Assembly: GCA_002342365.1 (NCBI GenBank)
Contig: DDPV01000029.1
Location: forward strand, 18,589 to 38,168
Direction of reading: 5' to 3'
DNA: 19,580 bases
Source of the DNA: Burkholderiales bacterium UBA2459
Lineage (GTDB): Bacteria > Pseudomonadota > Gammaproteobacteria > Burkholderiales > Burkholderiaceae_E
Position 1 is the stretch's first letter. Each line of letters opens with the position of its first letter. Both the position numbers and the translations under genes were made by a program. The notes below the pieces were generated by a model, which searched no databases, was not told the DNA's origin, and worked only from the letters and a program-made list of their open reading frames with translations. Positions 1 to 6,283 of this stretch are shown in pieces.

Positions 1-16
1 TTGGGCCGCCTGTGTC

Positions 17-1048
17 CTAGCCGGTTTCCCTGAGCCAGCGCGCAATGTCGCGCGCGAAATAGGTGAGCACGCCGTCGGCTCCGGCACGTCGAAAAGCCAA
101 CATCGATTCGAGGGCGACGGTTCTTTCATCGAGCCATCCCATGTGCGCAGCCGCTTTGAGCATGGCGTACTCGCCGCTTACCTGATAAACAAAGGTCGGT
201 ACCCGAAACTGCTGCTTCACCCGATGGAGGATGTCCAGGTAGGGCATACCGGGTTTGACCATCACCATGTCAGCGCCCTCAGCCAAGTCAAGCGCAACCT
301 CGCGCAGCGCTTCGTCACTGTTGCCCGGATCCATTTGATAGGTTTTTTTGTTGCTCTTGCCAAGGTTTTTTGCCGAACCAACCGCATCCCGAAAGGGTCC
401 GTAAAACCCGGATGCGTATTTGGCCGAGTAGGCCATGATTTGGGTATGGATAAAGCCCTCGTTTTCCAACATGCTGCGGATTGCCGCAACCCTTCCGTCC
501 ATCATGTCCGAGGGCGCAAGCACGTCAACACCTGCCTGAGCCTGAACCCTCGCCTGGGCCACCAAAATCGCTGTGGTTTCATCATTCAGTACATAGCCGT
601 CGGCATCAAGAACCCCATCCTGGCCGTGGCTGGTATAGGGATCCAGTGCAACATCGGTCAACACGCCGAGTTCGGGAAAGCGCTCTTTCATGAGGCGTAC
701 GGTCCGCGGGATCAGTCCGTCCGGTTCGGTGGCAAGCATGCCATCTGCCGTCTTGAGTGAGGCTTCGATCACCGGGAAAATCGCAATCACCGGAATACCC
801 AGGTTTAAGCAGTCTTCGGCAACCGAGAGCAGGCGGTCGGGGCTGAATCGGCTCACACCGGGCATGGACAAAACCGCTTCCTCGGCGTTTTGTTTGTCAA
901 TCACGAAGACCGGATAAATCAAGTTGTCGACGCTGAGCTGATGCTCGCGAACTAGGCGGCGCGACCAGTCGTGTTTACGGCTTCGCCGGGCGCGAAAGGC
1001 TGGGAATCCGGCCGTATGAAGGCCTTGATGCGGATCATTTGCGCTCAT
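17..1048 (-). CDS. hemB: Delta-aminolevulinic acid dehydratase (porphobilinogen synthase)
   Basis: Condenses two 5-aminolevulinate molecules to porphobilinogen, the first common step of heme and other tetrapyrrole synthesis, in the cytoplasm. The 343-residue protein is of normal family length. The two active-site lysines are visible: Lys210 in YSAKYASGFYGPF and the Schiff-base Lys265 in MVMVKPGMPYLDI. The metal-site segment at about 132-145 reads DVALDPYTSHGQDG, with aspartates in place of the cysteines of zinc-dependent enzymes. This suggests the magnesium-type, Pseudomonas-like class. The ATG start is preceded by AAAGGA ten bases upstream, a good ribosome-binding site. engB lies upstream on the same strand, but 493 bp separate them and a plus-strand terminator-like hairpin lies between, so independent transcription is plausible. 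Identification is secure. Confidence 0.97.
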   Translation of the reverse strand: MSANDPHQGLHTAGFPAFRARRSRKHDWSRRLVREHQLSVDNLIYPVFVIDKQNAEEAVLSMPGVSRFSPDRLLSVAEDCLNLGIPVIAIFPVIEASLKTADGMLATEPDGLIPRTVRLMKERFPELGVLTDVALDPYTSHGQDGVLDADGYVLNDETTAILVAQARVQAQAGVDVLAPSDMMDGRVAAIRSMLENEGFIHTQIMAYSAKYASGFYGPFRDAVGSAKNLGKSNKKTYQMDPGNSDEALREVALDLAEGADMVMVKPGMPYLDILHRVKQQFRVPTFVYQVSGEYAMLKAAAHMGWLDERTVALESMLAFRRAGADGVLTYFARDIARWLRETG

Positions 1049-1090
1049 CGTGCTCGAGTCCTTTCGTTTTGGTGGGATATTGGGACTTGG

Positions 1091-1150
1091 TTAGCCCTGG
1101 AGAGCCCCCAGGCGAGCCCTCAGGAGCACCCGCAAGGGTACCCTCAGGCG
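1091..1150. repeat. Imperfect 12-bp tandem repeat upstream of hemB
   Basis: Four contiguous 12-base units occupy 1103-1114, 1115-1126, 1127-1138 and 1139-1150, with consensus near AGCCCTCAGGCG. A degenerate partial unit (AGCCCTGGAG) precedes them from about 1092. The array lies 43-102 bases upstream of the hemB start codon, in what would be its 5' leader or promoter region. The period is a multiple of three, but no convincing reading frame uses it. Confidence 0.75.
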
Positions 1151-1222
1151 AGACCTTGATAGCACATCTGTCGGCTGAACTTGGCCGCATGTCAGTTTGA
1201 CCAAGCACAGATCTTGCGATTT

Positions 1223-1248
1223 TTTGTCTAGGCTTTATCATAGACAAA
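1223..1248. promoter_or_regulatory. Perfect 8-bp inverted repeat (operator- or hairpin-like)
   Basis: The arms TTTGTCTA (1223-1230) and TAGACAAA (1241-1248) are exact reverse complements separated by ten bases. No run of T follows on either strand, so it is not an intrinsic terminator. It overlaps a possible plus-strand promoter (TTGCGA at 1214-1219, 16-base spacer, TATCAT at 1236-1241), so it could be an operator as easily as an RNA hairpin. It also overlaps the stop codon of the 28-codon minus-strand ORF. Confidence 0.45.
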
Positions 1249-1314
1249 CAGTGCGGCTGAGGGTGAGCTGCAAGTCTTGAAGAAGACTTTGCGCGGTTTG
1301 GCCTTGGTTTGCAT
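1228..1314 (-). CDS. Possible 28-residue small protein, unknown function
   Basis: A 28-codon frame begins with ATG at 1314 and ends with TAG at 1228. GGGAGGAG lies about 9-11 bases before the ATG, an unusually good ribosome-binding site for this window. The peptide begins MQTKAKPRKVFFKTC and ends ALFVYDKA. It is basic at the N-terminus with no membrane segment or recognisable domain. Two inverted repeats lie inside it. The same DNA can be read as a plus-strand structured RNA, so the apparent Shine-Dalgarno may simply be the complement of a CU-rich RNA loop. I do not recognise the peptide, and coding is unproven. Confidence 0.25.
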   Translation of the reverse strand: MQTKAKPRKVFFKTCSSPSAALFVYDKA

Positions 1315-1392
1315 TGCCCGCTTCTCCTCCCTGAGCGGGAGCCTTCCATTGAAAGGCGTTTGCCCCGGCTTGATGCCGGGGCCTCTTTTTTT
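1249..1392 (+). ncRNA. Candidate structured small RNA ending at an intrinsic terminator
   Basis: Successive hairpins can be drawn on the plus strand: AAGTCTT/AAGACTT (1272-1289), CCCGC/GCGGG (1317-1339), GCCTT/AAGGC (1341-1357) and the terminator stem (1362-1382). A plausible promoter lies just upstream (TTGCGA 1214-1219, 16-bp spacer, TATCAT 1236-1241), which would start an RNA of about 140 bases near 1249. The loop of the 1317-1339 hairpin contains TCTCCTCCC, complementary to Shine-Dalgarno sequences. This is typical of trans-acting regulatory RNAs and close to the CCUCCUCCC loops of the cuckoo/CcsR RNAs. No protein gene on this strand would otherwise need the terminator. The call is inference from sequence; promoter and size are estimates. 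Confidence 0.4.
1362..1392 (+). terminator. Strong Rho-independent terminator
   Basis: A perfect 8-bp GC-rich stem, GCCCCGGC (1362-1369) and GCCGGGGC (1375-1382), closes a five-base loop. CTC and seven consecutive T (1386-1392) follow. The T run defines plus-strand direction. The nearest annotated plus-strand gene begins only at 2438 and none ends upstream in the window, so it most likely ends a small RNA. Less likely, it blocks antisense transcription into engB. Confidence 0.8.
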
Positions 1393-1541
1393 GCTGACCG
1401 GATCTGCTCGCACGCGAATTGTCATGGCTTGAGTCGTCTCTGCCTGTTGCCTGAATGTTCTTTGGGTGTTGATCGTAAGCCAGCGGGTTCGGCGCGTTGA
1501 AAAAAGCCTGCGCGTCCATTTCTTGGGACGTCTGAAACGTT

Positions 1542-2279
1542 TTACAGATTTTGCCCGCCTGGGACAAGTTCTTGTTGTGCATCCTCCGCCACAAGCCAGG
1601 CGCTAATACGCTGCCGCGTTTCGTCAAGTCCAATGCGGTGCGTTGCGGAAAACAAAAGGCAGTGGACGCGATTCTGCTCGCCCGGAACATCCGGCGATTC
1701 AAGCGTTTGACGCATCGCCTTTAAAGCGAGTAGGCGCGCTTGGTGGGTCAACTTATCCGCCTTGGTGAGCAGCATCAAGACCGGGATGTGGGGCGCAATC
1801 CAGCCTAGTAGATCCTCATCGAGTGCGGTGAGTCCGCGTCTCGCATCGCTGATCAAGACCACTGCGCGCAGGTTCTTACGTGCTTGCAAATACTGCCCCG
1901 CCAGCCGATCCCATTGCGCTTTGGTGTGAATCGGAGCTTCGGCATAGCCATAGCCCGGGGTGTCAACAAGGCGTCCGATCAGCACGGGAAGGTTCTGCGG
2001 CAACCGGTCAGCGCGAGGCTTTGTTTGGCCATTTGCACTTGTTCCGGACTCGGGGTTAGCGCTTGCAGGTAATCGCAGATTGAACAAATTAAGCGCTTGG
2101 GTACGTCCCGGCGTTTTTGAGGCGTACGCCAGTCGCTTGCGTTCACAAAGTGTGTTGATGGCCGATGATTTGCCGGCGTTGGATCGACCGACGAAGGCAA
2201 TCTCGGGCAAGTCGTCCTTCGGCAGGTGTTCGAGACGAACAACCGTATCAAGGAATTGGGCAGTGTGGAGCAGGCTCAT
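1542..2279 (-). CDS. engB: Ribosome biogenesis GTPase EngB/YihA/YsxC family
   Basis: An essential-type TrmE-Era-EngA-EngB-Septin family GTPase that assists large-subunit ribosome assembly and cell division. All G motifs are visible: G1 GRSNAGKSS (about 31-39), G2 threonine in KTPGRTQ, G3 DTPGYGYA, G4 TKAD and G5 SAT. At 245 residues it is longer than the roughly 210 of the E. coli protein. The extra length includes an insertion of about 25 hydrophilic residues between G2 and G3 (beginning PASANPESG) and a short C-terminal tail. Its ATG is divergent from the cytochrome c4 gene. No strong ribosome-binding site precedes it. The family assignment is secure. Confidence 0.95.
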   Translation of the reverse strand: MSLLHTAQFLDTVVRLEHLPKDDLPEIAFVGRSNAGKSSAINTLCERKRLAYASKTPGRTQALNLFNLRLPASANPESGTSANGQTKPRADRLPQNLPVLIGRLVDTPGYGYAEAPIHTKAQWDRLAGQYLQARKNLRAVVLISDARRGLTALDEDLLGWIAPHIPVLMLLTKADKLTHQARLLALKAMRQTLESPDVPGEQNRVHCLLFSATHRIGLDETRQRISAWLVAEDAQQELVPGGQNL

Positions 2280-2302
2280 CGGATGAATTACGCAGGCTAT
2301 TG

Positions 2303-2308
2303 TAGAAT
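2303..2308 (+). promoter_or_regulatory. Possible -10 element for the cytochrome c4 gene
   Basis: TAGAAT, preceded directly by TG, sits in the engB-cytochrome c4 divergent space and matches TATAAT at five of six positions. The hexamer 17 bases upstream (CGGATG) is a poor -35. This would be an extended-type or activator-dependent promoter with a long leader of about 120 bases. Confidence 0.3.
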
Positions 2309-2399
2309 CGGGCGCTTGCGGTCACCTAAGGCCGTGTTGCTTTGGCCTTTATCCGAGAACATGTGATGAATTCAGTCATGCAAACGCCGGTCCTCTTCA

Positions 2400-2437
2400 C
2401 AGGCCCTACCGAACCGCCTTGTTGCTTGGGCTTTTTT
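2400..2437 (+). promoter_or_regulatory. Terminator-like hairpin abutting the cytochrome c4 start
   Basis: AGGCCC (2401-2406) can pair with GGGCTT (2428-2433) using one G-U pair across a loop of about 21 bases. The T run 2432-2437 runs straight into the ATG at 2438. The arrangement resembles an attenuator in the leader. The long loop makes it weak, and coincidence is possible. Confidence 0.25.
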
Positions 2438-3112
2438 ATGCCCCGTTTTTCGCTCAAAGCGATGCTGCAACAGGCTTTCTTAAGCCTCGGCCTTGTCTTT
2501 GCGATCATCAGCGGCGCTGCGATGGCGCAGGACAAGCCTGCCGCCAAGGTCGCCAAGCCGGATGTCGCCGCTGGTCAGCAAATCGCGGCTGGGGTCTGCG
2601 CGGGTTGTCACGGCGCTGACGGCAACAGCCAGATTCCGACCAACCCGAAACTGGCTGCCCAACATGCCGCCTACCTGGGCAAGCAATTGCACAACTTCAA
2701 GCCGCGCGCCGATGGCAAACCACCGGAGCGCAACAATGCGATCATGCAGGGTTTTGCCGCTGCGCTTGACGAACAGCAAATCCGCGACGTGGCCGCGTAT
2801 TATGCGGCTCAAAAGCTCAAGCCCTCCGCAGCGAAAGATCAATCACTCGTTGAACTAGGCCAAAAAATTTACCGCGGCGGCATCGCTGATAAAGCGGTCC
2901 CCGCTTGCGCGGGTTGCCACAGCCCCAATGGTGCGGGCATTCCGGACCAGTACCCGCGCCTGCAAGGCCAGTATGCCGAATACACCGAATCGCAATTGGT
3001 CGCTTTTCGGGCGGGCACCCGGGCAAACAGTGGGCAAATGATGACCATCTCCGCCCGTTTGTCGGATAAGGAAATGAAGGCTGTTGCTGATTACATTGCC
3101 GGGATGCGCTAA
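2438..3112 (+). CDS. Diheme cytochrome c4, periplasmic
   Basis: A soluble or membrane-associated electron carrier of the periplasm, usually feeding terminal oxidases. From the ATG at 2438 it has 224 residues. A signal peptide (basic MPRFSLK, hydrophobic stretch, likely cleavage after AMA at residue 30) is followed by two tandem cytochrome c domains. Heme sites CAGCH are at 54-58 and 157-161, and candidate axial methionines are near 103 and 201-202. The frame is open from 2342, and ATGs at 2342, 2366 and 2378 exist. Those starts would put about 24-32 non-signal-like residues before the signal peptide, so 2438 is preferred despite a weak ribosome-binding site. In relatives, cytochrome c maturation genes usually follow; here msrP does. 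Confidence 0.93.
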   Translation: MPRFSLKAMLQQAFLSLGLVFAIISGAAMAQDKPAAKVAKPDVAAGQQIAAGVCAGCHGADGNSQIPTNPKLAAQHAAYLGKQLHNFKPRADGKPPERNNAIMQGFAAALDEQQIRDVAAYYAAQKLKPSAAKDQSLVELGQKIYRGGIADKAVPACAGCHSPNGAGIPDQYPRLQGQYAEYTESQLVAFRAGTRANSGQMMTISARLSDKEMKAVADYIAGMR

Positions 3113-3139
3113 ACCGCGAGGCGTTGATTGCCTATGCGT

Positions 3140-3210
3140 TGAGCAGCAGCCTCGTACTTCAGCCATAGTCTCCTAACTCAACAACAGTCGCGTAACTCAG
3201 CAGCAGCCTC
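3140..3210. repeat. Degenerate direct repeats between cytochrome c4 and msrP
   Basis: The 14-mer TCAGCAGCAGCCTC (3197-3210) recurs at 3140-3153 with one change (TGAGCAGCAGCCTC). A related copy TAACTCAACAACAG starts at 3174, nineteen bases before TAACTCAGCAGCAG at 3193. The repeats fill a 151-bp intergenic space. A 5-bp hairpin TGCGC/GCGCA (3218-3230) follows without a T run. Function unknown. Confidence 0.6.
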
Positions 3211-3263
3211 ATCACGCTGCGCTTAGCGCAATCCAGCACTCCGAACCCGCAAGAGGCCTCAAG

Positions 3264-4277
3264 TTGACACAAGCGAGAGCCCGTGAAATTACACCGCAAA
3301 GCCTCTGGCAACAAAGGCGGGTTTTGTTGCAGGCGCTGTCTGCGCCAGCCTTCGTCGCGCAGTCGCTAAAAGCGCCATTCGCGAAAGCCCCATTGGCACT
3401 GGCTGCGGCTGCAAGCGGCGGCATCGTGCGCTCACAGGGCACGGTACTCAGCCCGCCGCAGGCAAGCGGACTTGAAGTCCTTGCGGCAAAGCCTTCGGCT
3501 TTTTCGACCTTGGAAAAACCGACCTCGCACCGTGATGTCACCACTTACAACAACTTTTATGAGTTCGGCACCGACAAGGAAGACCCTGCTCTTTATGCTG
3601 GCTCGCTCAAAACAAGGCCTTGGACGATTCGCATCGAAGGCGAGTGCGCAAAGCCACAAACGGTGGATATTGAAGCGCTTTTGCGGCTTGCGCCGATCGA
3701 GGAGCGAATTTATCGGATGCGCTGCGTCGAGGGCTGGTCGATGGTCATCCCCTGGCTGGGCTATCCGCTCTCGGCCCTGATCAGGCGGGCTGAGCCGCTT
3801 GGCAATGCCAAGTATCTGGAGTTTCAGACGCTGGCCGACCGTCAGCAAATGCCTGGGCTGCGTTCCACGGTGTTGCAGTGGCCATACACCGAGGGCTTGC
3901 GACTTGACGAGGCGATGCATCCGCTCACCTTGCTATCTCTTGGTCTTTACGGCGAGGTACTGCCCAAACAAAACGGCGCGCCAGTGCGACTGGTTGTGCC
4001 CTGGAAGTACGGGTTCAAGAGCGCCAAGTCGATCGTTCGCATACGCTTTGTGGAAAAACAGCCGGTCAACAGCTGGATGCAGTCGGCGCCCCGGGAATAC
4101 GGGTTTTACTCCAATGTCAATCCCGAAGTGGCTCATCCGCGCTGGTCACAAGCAACCGAGCGGCGCATCGGTGAGGACGGCCTTTTGAGCCGTAAACGCA
4201 AGACCTTGATGTTCAACGGCTATGCCGATCAGGTCGCGGGGCTTTACGCCGGGATGGATCTGCGCAAGTTTTTCTGA
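3264..4277 (+). CDS. msrP: Protein-methionine-sulfoxide reductase, molybdopterin catalytic subunit
   Basis: A periplasmic molybdenum-cofactor enzyme that reduces methionine sulfoxide in oxidised envelope proteins, receiving electrons from MsrQ. The 337-residue product has the typical N-terminal EITPQSLWQQRR followed by a hydrophobic stretch, a Tat-type signal. The core contains FYEFGTDKEDP and the molybdenum-ligand Cys154 in YRMRCVEGWSMVIPW. The C-terminal half carries GAPVRLVVPWKYGFKSAKS and ends near MDLRKFF. The start is TTG, chosen because AAGAGG (3251-3256) lies seven bases upstream and no in-frame ATG is near. The signal is slightly degenerate: the residues after the twin arginine are VLLQ rather than xFLK. 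msrQ follows with no gap. Confidence 0.96.
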   Translation: MTQARAREITPQSLWQQRRVLLQALSAPAFVAQSLKAPFAKAPLALAAAASGGIVRSQGTVLSPPQASGLEVLAAKPSAFSTLEKPTSHRDVTTYNNFYEFGTDKEDPALYAGSLKTRPWTIRIEGECAKPQTVDIEALLRLAPIEERIYRMRCVEGWSMVIPWLGYPLSALIRRAEPLGNAKYLEFQTLADRQQMPGLRSTVLQWPYTEGLRLDEAMHPLTLLSLGLYGEVLPKQNGAPVRLVVPWKYGFKSAKSIVRIRFVEKQPVNSWMQSAPREYGFYSNVNPEVAHPRWSQATERRIGEDGLLSRKRKTLMFNGYADQVAGLYAGMDLRKFF

Positions 4278-4880
4278 GTGCCAAAAACGCTCACCTTGCT
4301 GTTGGCAAGTTTGCCTTTTGCGCGCTGGGTTTATCTCATCGCGACCGACCAGCTTGGCGCCAATCCGGTTGAGTTTCTGACCCGTTCGAGCGGCACCTGG
4401 ACGCTCGTCTTGCTGGCTGCAACCCTTAGCATGACGCCGATGCATAGGCTGAGCGGCTCGACGCAGTGGGTTGCCCAGCGCCAAAGCCTTGGACTTTTCT
4501 GTTTCTTTTACGGCAGCTTGCACGCCTTGTGCTGGGCCTGGTTTGACCAAGGCCTTGAACCCGATCTGATGGCAGATGACCTGATCACCCGGCCATTCAT
4601 CGCCTTTGGGATGGCAGGCTGGCTTATCTTGCTGGTACTGGCTGCGACTTCACATCGACGGGCCAAGCGACGTCTAGGAAGACGCTGGAAAACTTTGCAC
4701 CGAAGTATTTACCTCCTGGCGATCGCGGTGGTGCTGCATTACCTCTGGCACAAAGCGGGCAAAAACGATTTCTCCGAGGCCGGTCCCTGGTCAGCTTTGC
4801 TCATTGGCCTGCTGTTGTTCAGGCTTCCCCTTGCCAGAGTGCGGCAATGGTTTCGCGCTGCCGGATCACCCGAACGTTAG
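4278..4880 (+). CDS. msrQ: Heme-binding membrane subunit of the MsrPQ system
   Basis: An inner-membrane b-type heme protein of the ferric-reductase-like transmembrane family that passes quinone-derived electrons to MsrP. It has 200 residues and about six membrane segments. The expected heme-ligand histidines are at positions matching the family: His82 in GSLHALCWAW, His141 in WKTLHRSIY and His154 in VVLHYLWH. The start is GTG, directly after the msrP stop, implying translational coupling; no strong ribosome-binding site is seen. Its last 62 bases overlap the convergent lysA 3' end, so both C-terminal coding ends share DNA. Confidence 0.95.
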   Translation: MPKTLTLLLASLPFARWVYLIATDQLGANPVEFLTRSSGTWTLVLLAATLSMTPMHRLSGSTQWVAQRQSLGLFCFFYGSLHALCWAWFDQGLEPDLMADDLITRPFIAFGMAGWLILLVLAATSHRRAKRRLGRRWKTLHRSIYLLAIAVVLHYLWHKAGKNDFSEAGPWSALLIGLLLFRLPLARVRQWFRAAGSPER

Positions 4881-6090
4881 TGCCGTCGACCAAGAGCTCA
4901 ACCGCTCGCGGCCTTGCGTTGTAGTTTGAGCTCATCGACATCCCATAGGCTCCGGCCGAGAGCACAGCAAGCAGATCATGTTCTTGTCCGATTCGCAAAG
5001 GGCGCGACTTCCCGAGCCAGTCACCCGATTCACAGACCGGCCCGACGACGTCGTAAAGCCTTGACTCGCTTGCTGCAGGCGATACTTCGACAATCGGGTG
5101 ATAACCCTCGTAAAGCGCCGGTCGGATGAGATCGTTCATCGCCGCGTCGACCACCGCAAAAGCGCGATCGCCGTTGTGTTTGACGTATTCGAGGCGGGTC
5201 AAAAGTAATCCGGCGTTGCCAACCAGTGCGCGTCCAAACTCAAACACCAAGCCCATCGAAGCCGCAAGGCGGTGCTCAAGGAGCCGATCAACGATCGCCC
5301 GCATGAACTGCGCAGCCGATGGCGGCTCTTCTTCGTCGTAGCGGATGCCGAGTCCGCCGCCCAGATCAAGATGCCTCAACCCAATGCCCAGCCCATCGAG
5401 TTGATCGATCAACTCGAGCAGCTTGTCGAGCGCTGCCATAAAGGGCGCCATTTCGGTGATTTGCGAACCAATATGGCAATCAATGCCCACCAGCTCAAGT
5501 CCGGGACTGTTTGCGGCCTCGCGATAGAGCGTCAAGGCCTCCTCATGGCCGATTCCGAACTTGTTTTCCTTAAGACCTGTGGAAATGTAAGGATGGCTTT
5601 TTGCATCGACATCCGGATTGACCCGCAGCGAAACCGGCGCACGCATTCCCAGAGCGATGGCGATCGCATTGATTCTGCGCAGCTCGGCAGCGCTTTCAAC
5701 GTTAAAGCACTTCACGCCGATCTTGAGCGCGGCCTCGATTTCGTCGCTGCGCTTACCAACGCCTGAAAACACGACTTTTTCAGGCGATCCACCGGCCTTG
5801 AGCACCCGGGCGAGTTCGCCCCCGGACACGATGTCAAAGCCGGCTCCGGCCTCGGCAAAAAAACGCAGAATCGAAAGGTTCGGATTGGCCTTGACGGCAT
5901 AGCAAATCAATGCCTCTCTGCCATGCAAGGCCGCTTCAAAGGCTTGCCAGTGGCTGCTGAGCGCTTGCCTTGAATAAACCCAGGCGGGCGTTCCGAATCG
6001 TGCAGCGATGTCCTGCAAAGGAACCGATTCCACACAAAGCCCCTGATCGGCGTAGGCAAGCCAGTTCAAGTGTTCAAGCGAAATCGACAT
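4819..6090 (-). CDS. lysA: Diaminopimelate decarboxylase
   Basis: A PLP enzyme that decarboxylates meso-diaminopimelate to L-lysine, the last lysine-synthesis step. From ATG 6090 it has 423 residues. Recognisable are the PLP lysine (about 67) in CYAVKANPN, HIGSQI, the glycine loop DLGGGLGIRYDEEEP, the catalytic cysteine (about 353) in CESGDWLG, and YGMSMSSNYNARPR near the end. A TTG three codons upstream (6099) is possible, but GAAGG would be only three bases away from it, so ATG is chosen. The normally conserved EPGR motif reads EFGR here (about 285-288). The gene overlaps lptM by 17 bases upstream and msrQ by 62 bases at its 3' end. Confidence 0.96.
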   Translation of the reverse strand: MSISLEHLNWLAYADQGLCVESVPLQDIAARFGTPAWVYSRQALSSHWQAFEAALHGREALICYAVKANPNLSILRFFAEAGAGFDIVSGGELARVLKAGGSPEKVVFSGVGKRSDEIEAALKIGVKCFNVESAAELRRINAIAIALGMRAPVSLRVNPDVDAKSHPYISTGLKENKFGIGHEEALTLYREAANSPGLELVGIDCHIGSQITEMAPFMAALDKLLELIDQLDGLGIGLRHLDLGGGLGIRYDEEEPPSAAQFMRAIVDRLLEHRLAASMGLVFEFGRALVGNAGLLLTRLEYVKHNGDRAFAVVDAAMNDLIRPALYEGYHPIVEVSPAASESRLYDVVGPVCESGDWLGKSRPLRIGQEHDLLAVLSAGAYGMSMSSNYNARPRAVELLVDGTNVRVIRQRETIAALWQGEA

Positions 6091-6211
6091 GGTAGGCAAA
6101 AGCCTTCGGAGGCAGGCTTAGCGGGCCGCGTTGGCCGCAGGCGTTCATGCAAGCGCTCAGAATCAGGCTTGCAAGCATGATAGACATTGCCCGAAGCAAA
6201 CGAGAAGGCAA
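6074..6211 (-). CDS. lptM: LptM-type small lipoprotein (LPS translocon assembly)
   Basis: A small outer-membrane lipoprotein of the YifL/LptM family, known to help mature the LptDE lipopolysaccharide translocon and often encoded just before lysA. A basic n-region (PSRLLR) leads into a hydrophobic stretch and the lipobox LSAC, then MNACGQRGPLSLPPKAF; the GQRGPL signature follows a second cysteine. The start is uncertain. TTG at 6211 gives a 45-residue precursor with a normal signal peptide. ATG at 6187 or 6178 would remove the basic residues. The first ATG at 6328 would give an overlong leader. The 3' end overlaps the lysA start, indicating coupling. Promoters would face cyaY divergently. Confidence 0.8.
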   Translation of the reverse strand: MPSRLLRAMSIMLASLILSACMNACGQRGPLSLPPKAFAYHVDFA

Positions 6212-6283
6212 TGAGCGCAGTCGGGCTTGGCTGCTGTGATCAAAGCGCCCGCTCAAAGATGGCTGCGTGCCCCGCAGCGGGCC

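Larger units (their letters stand above)
1049..1541. other. 493-bp stretch without a secure gene between engB and hemB
   Basis: This stretch contains the 12-bp tandem repeat (1091-1150), the 1223-1248 inverted repeat, the candidate small RNA with its terminator, and the doubtful 28-codon ORF. From 1393 to 1541 I see nothing well supported. One weak minus-strand stem (CGTCC/GGACG, about 1516-1533) after the engB stop is followed, after seven bases, by six T, so it may contribute to ending engB transcription. Confidence 0.6.

Noticed and set aside
143..760. 205-codon plus-strand frame inside hemB
   Set aside because: It is antisense to the strongly supported hemB and shows no family signature; GC-rich codon bias opens such shadow frames.
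1035..1349. 104-codon minus-strand frame covering the 12-bp repeats and the hemB start
   Set aside because: It overlaps the hemB start in another frame, has low-complexity SPEG-like content from the repeats and no recognisable domain.
2342..2437. N-terminal extension of cytochrome c4
   Set aside because: The extra residues lack signal-peptide character and precede a complete signal peptide starting at 2438; kept only as a possible leader.
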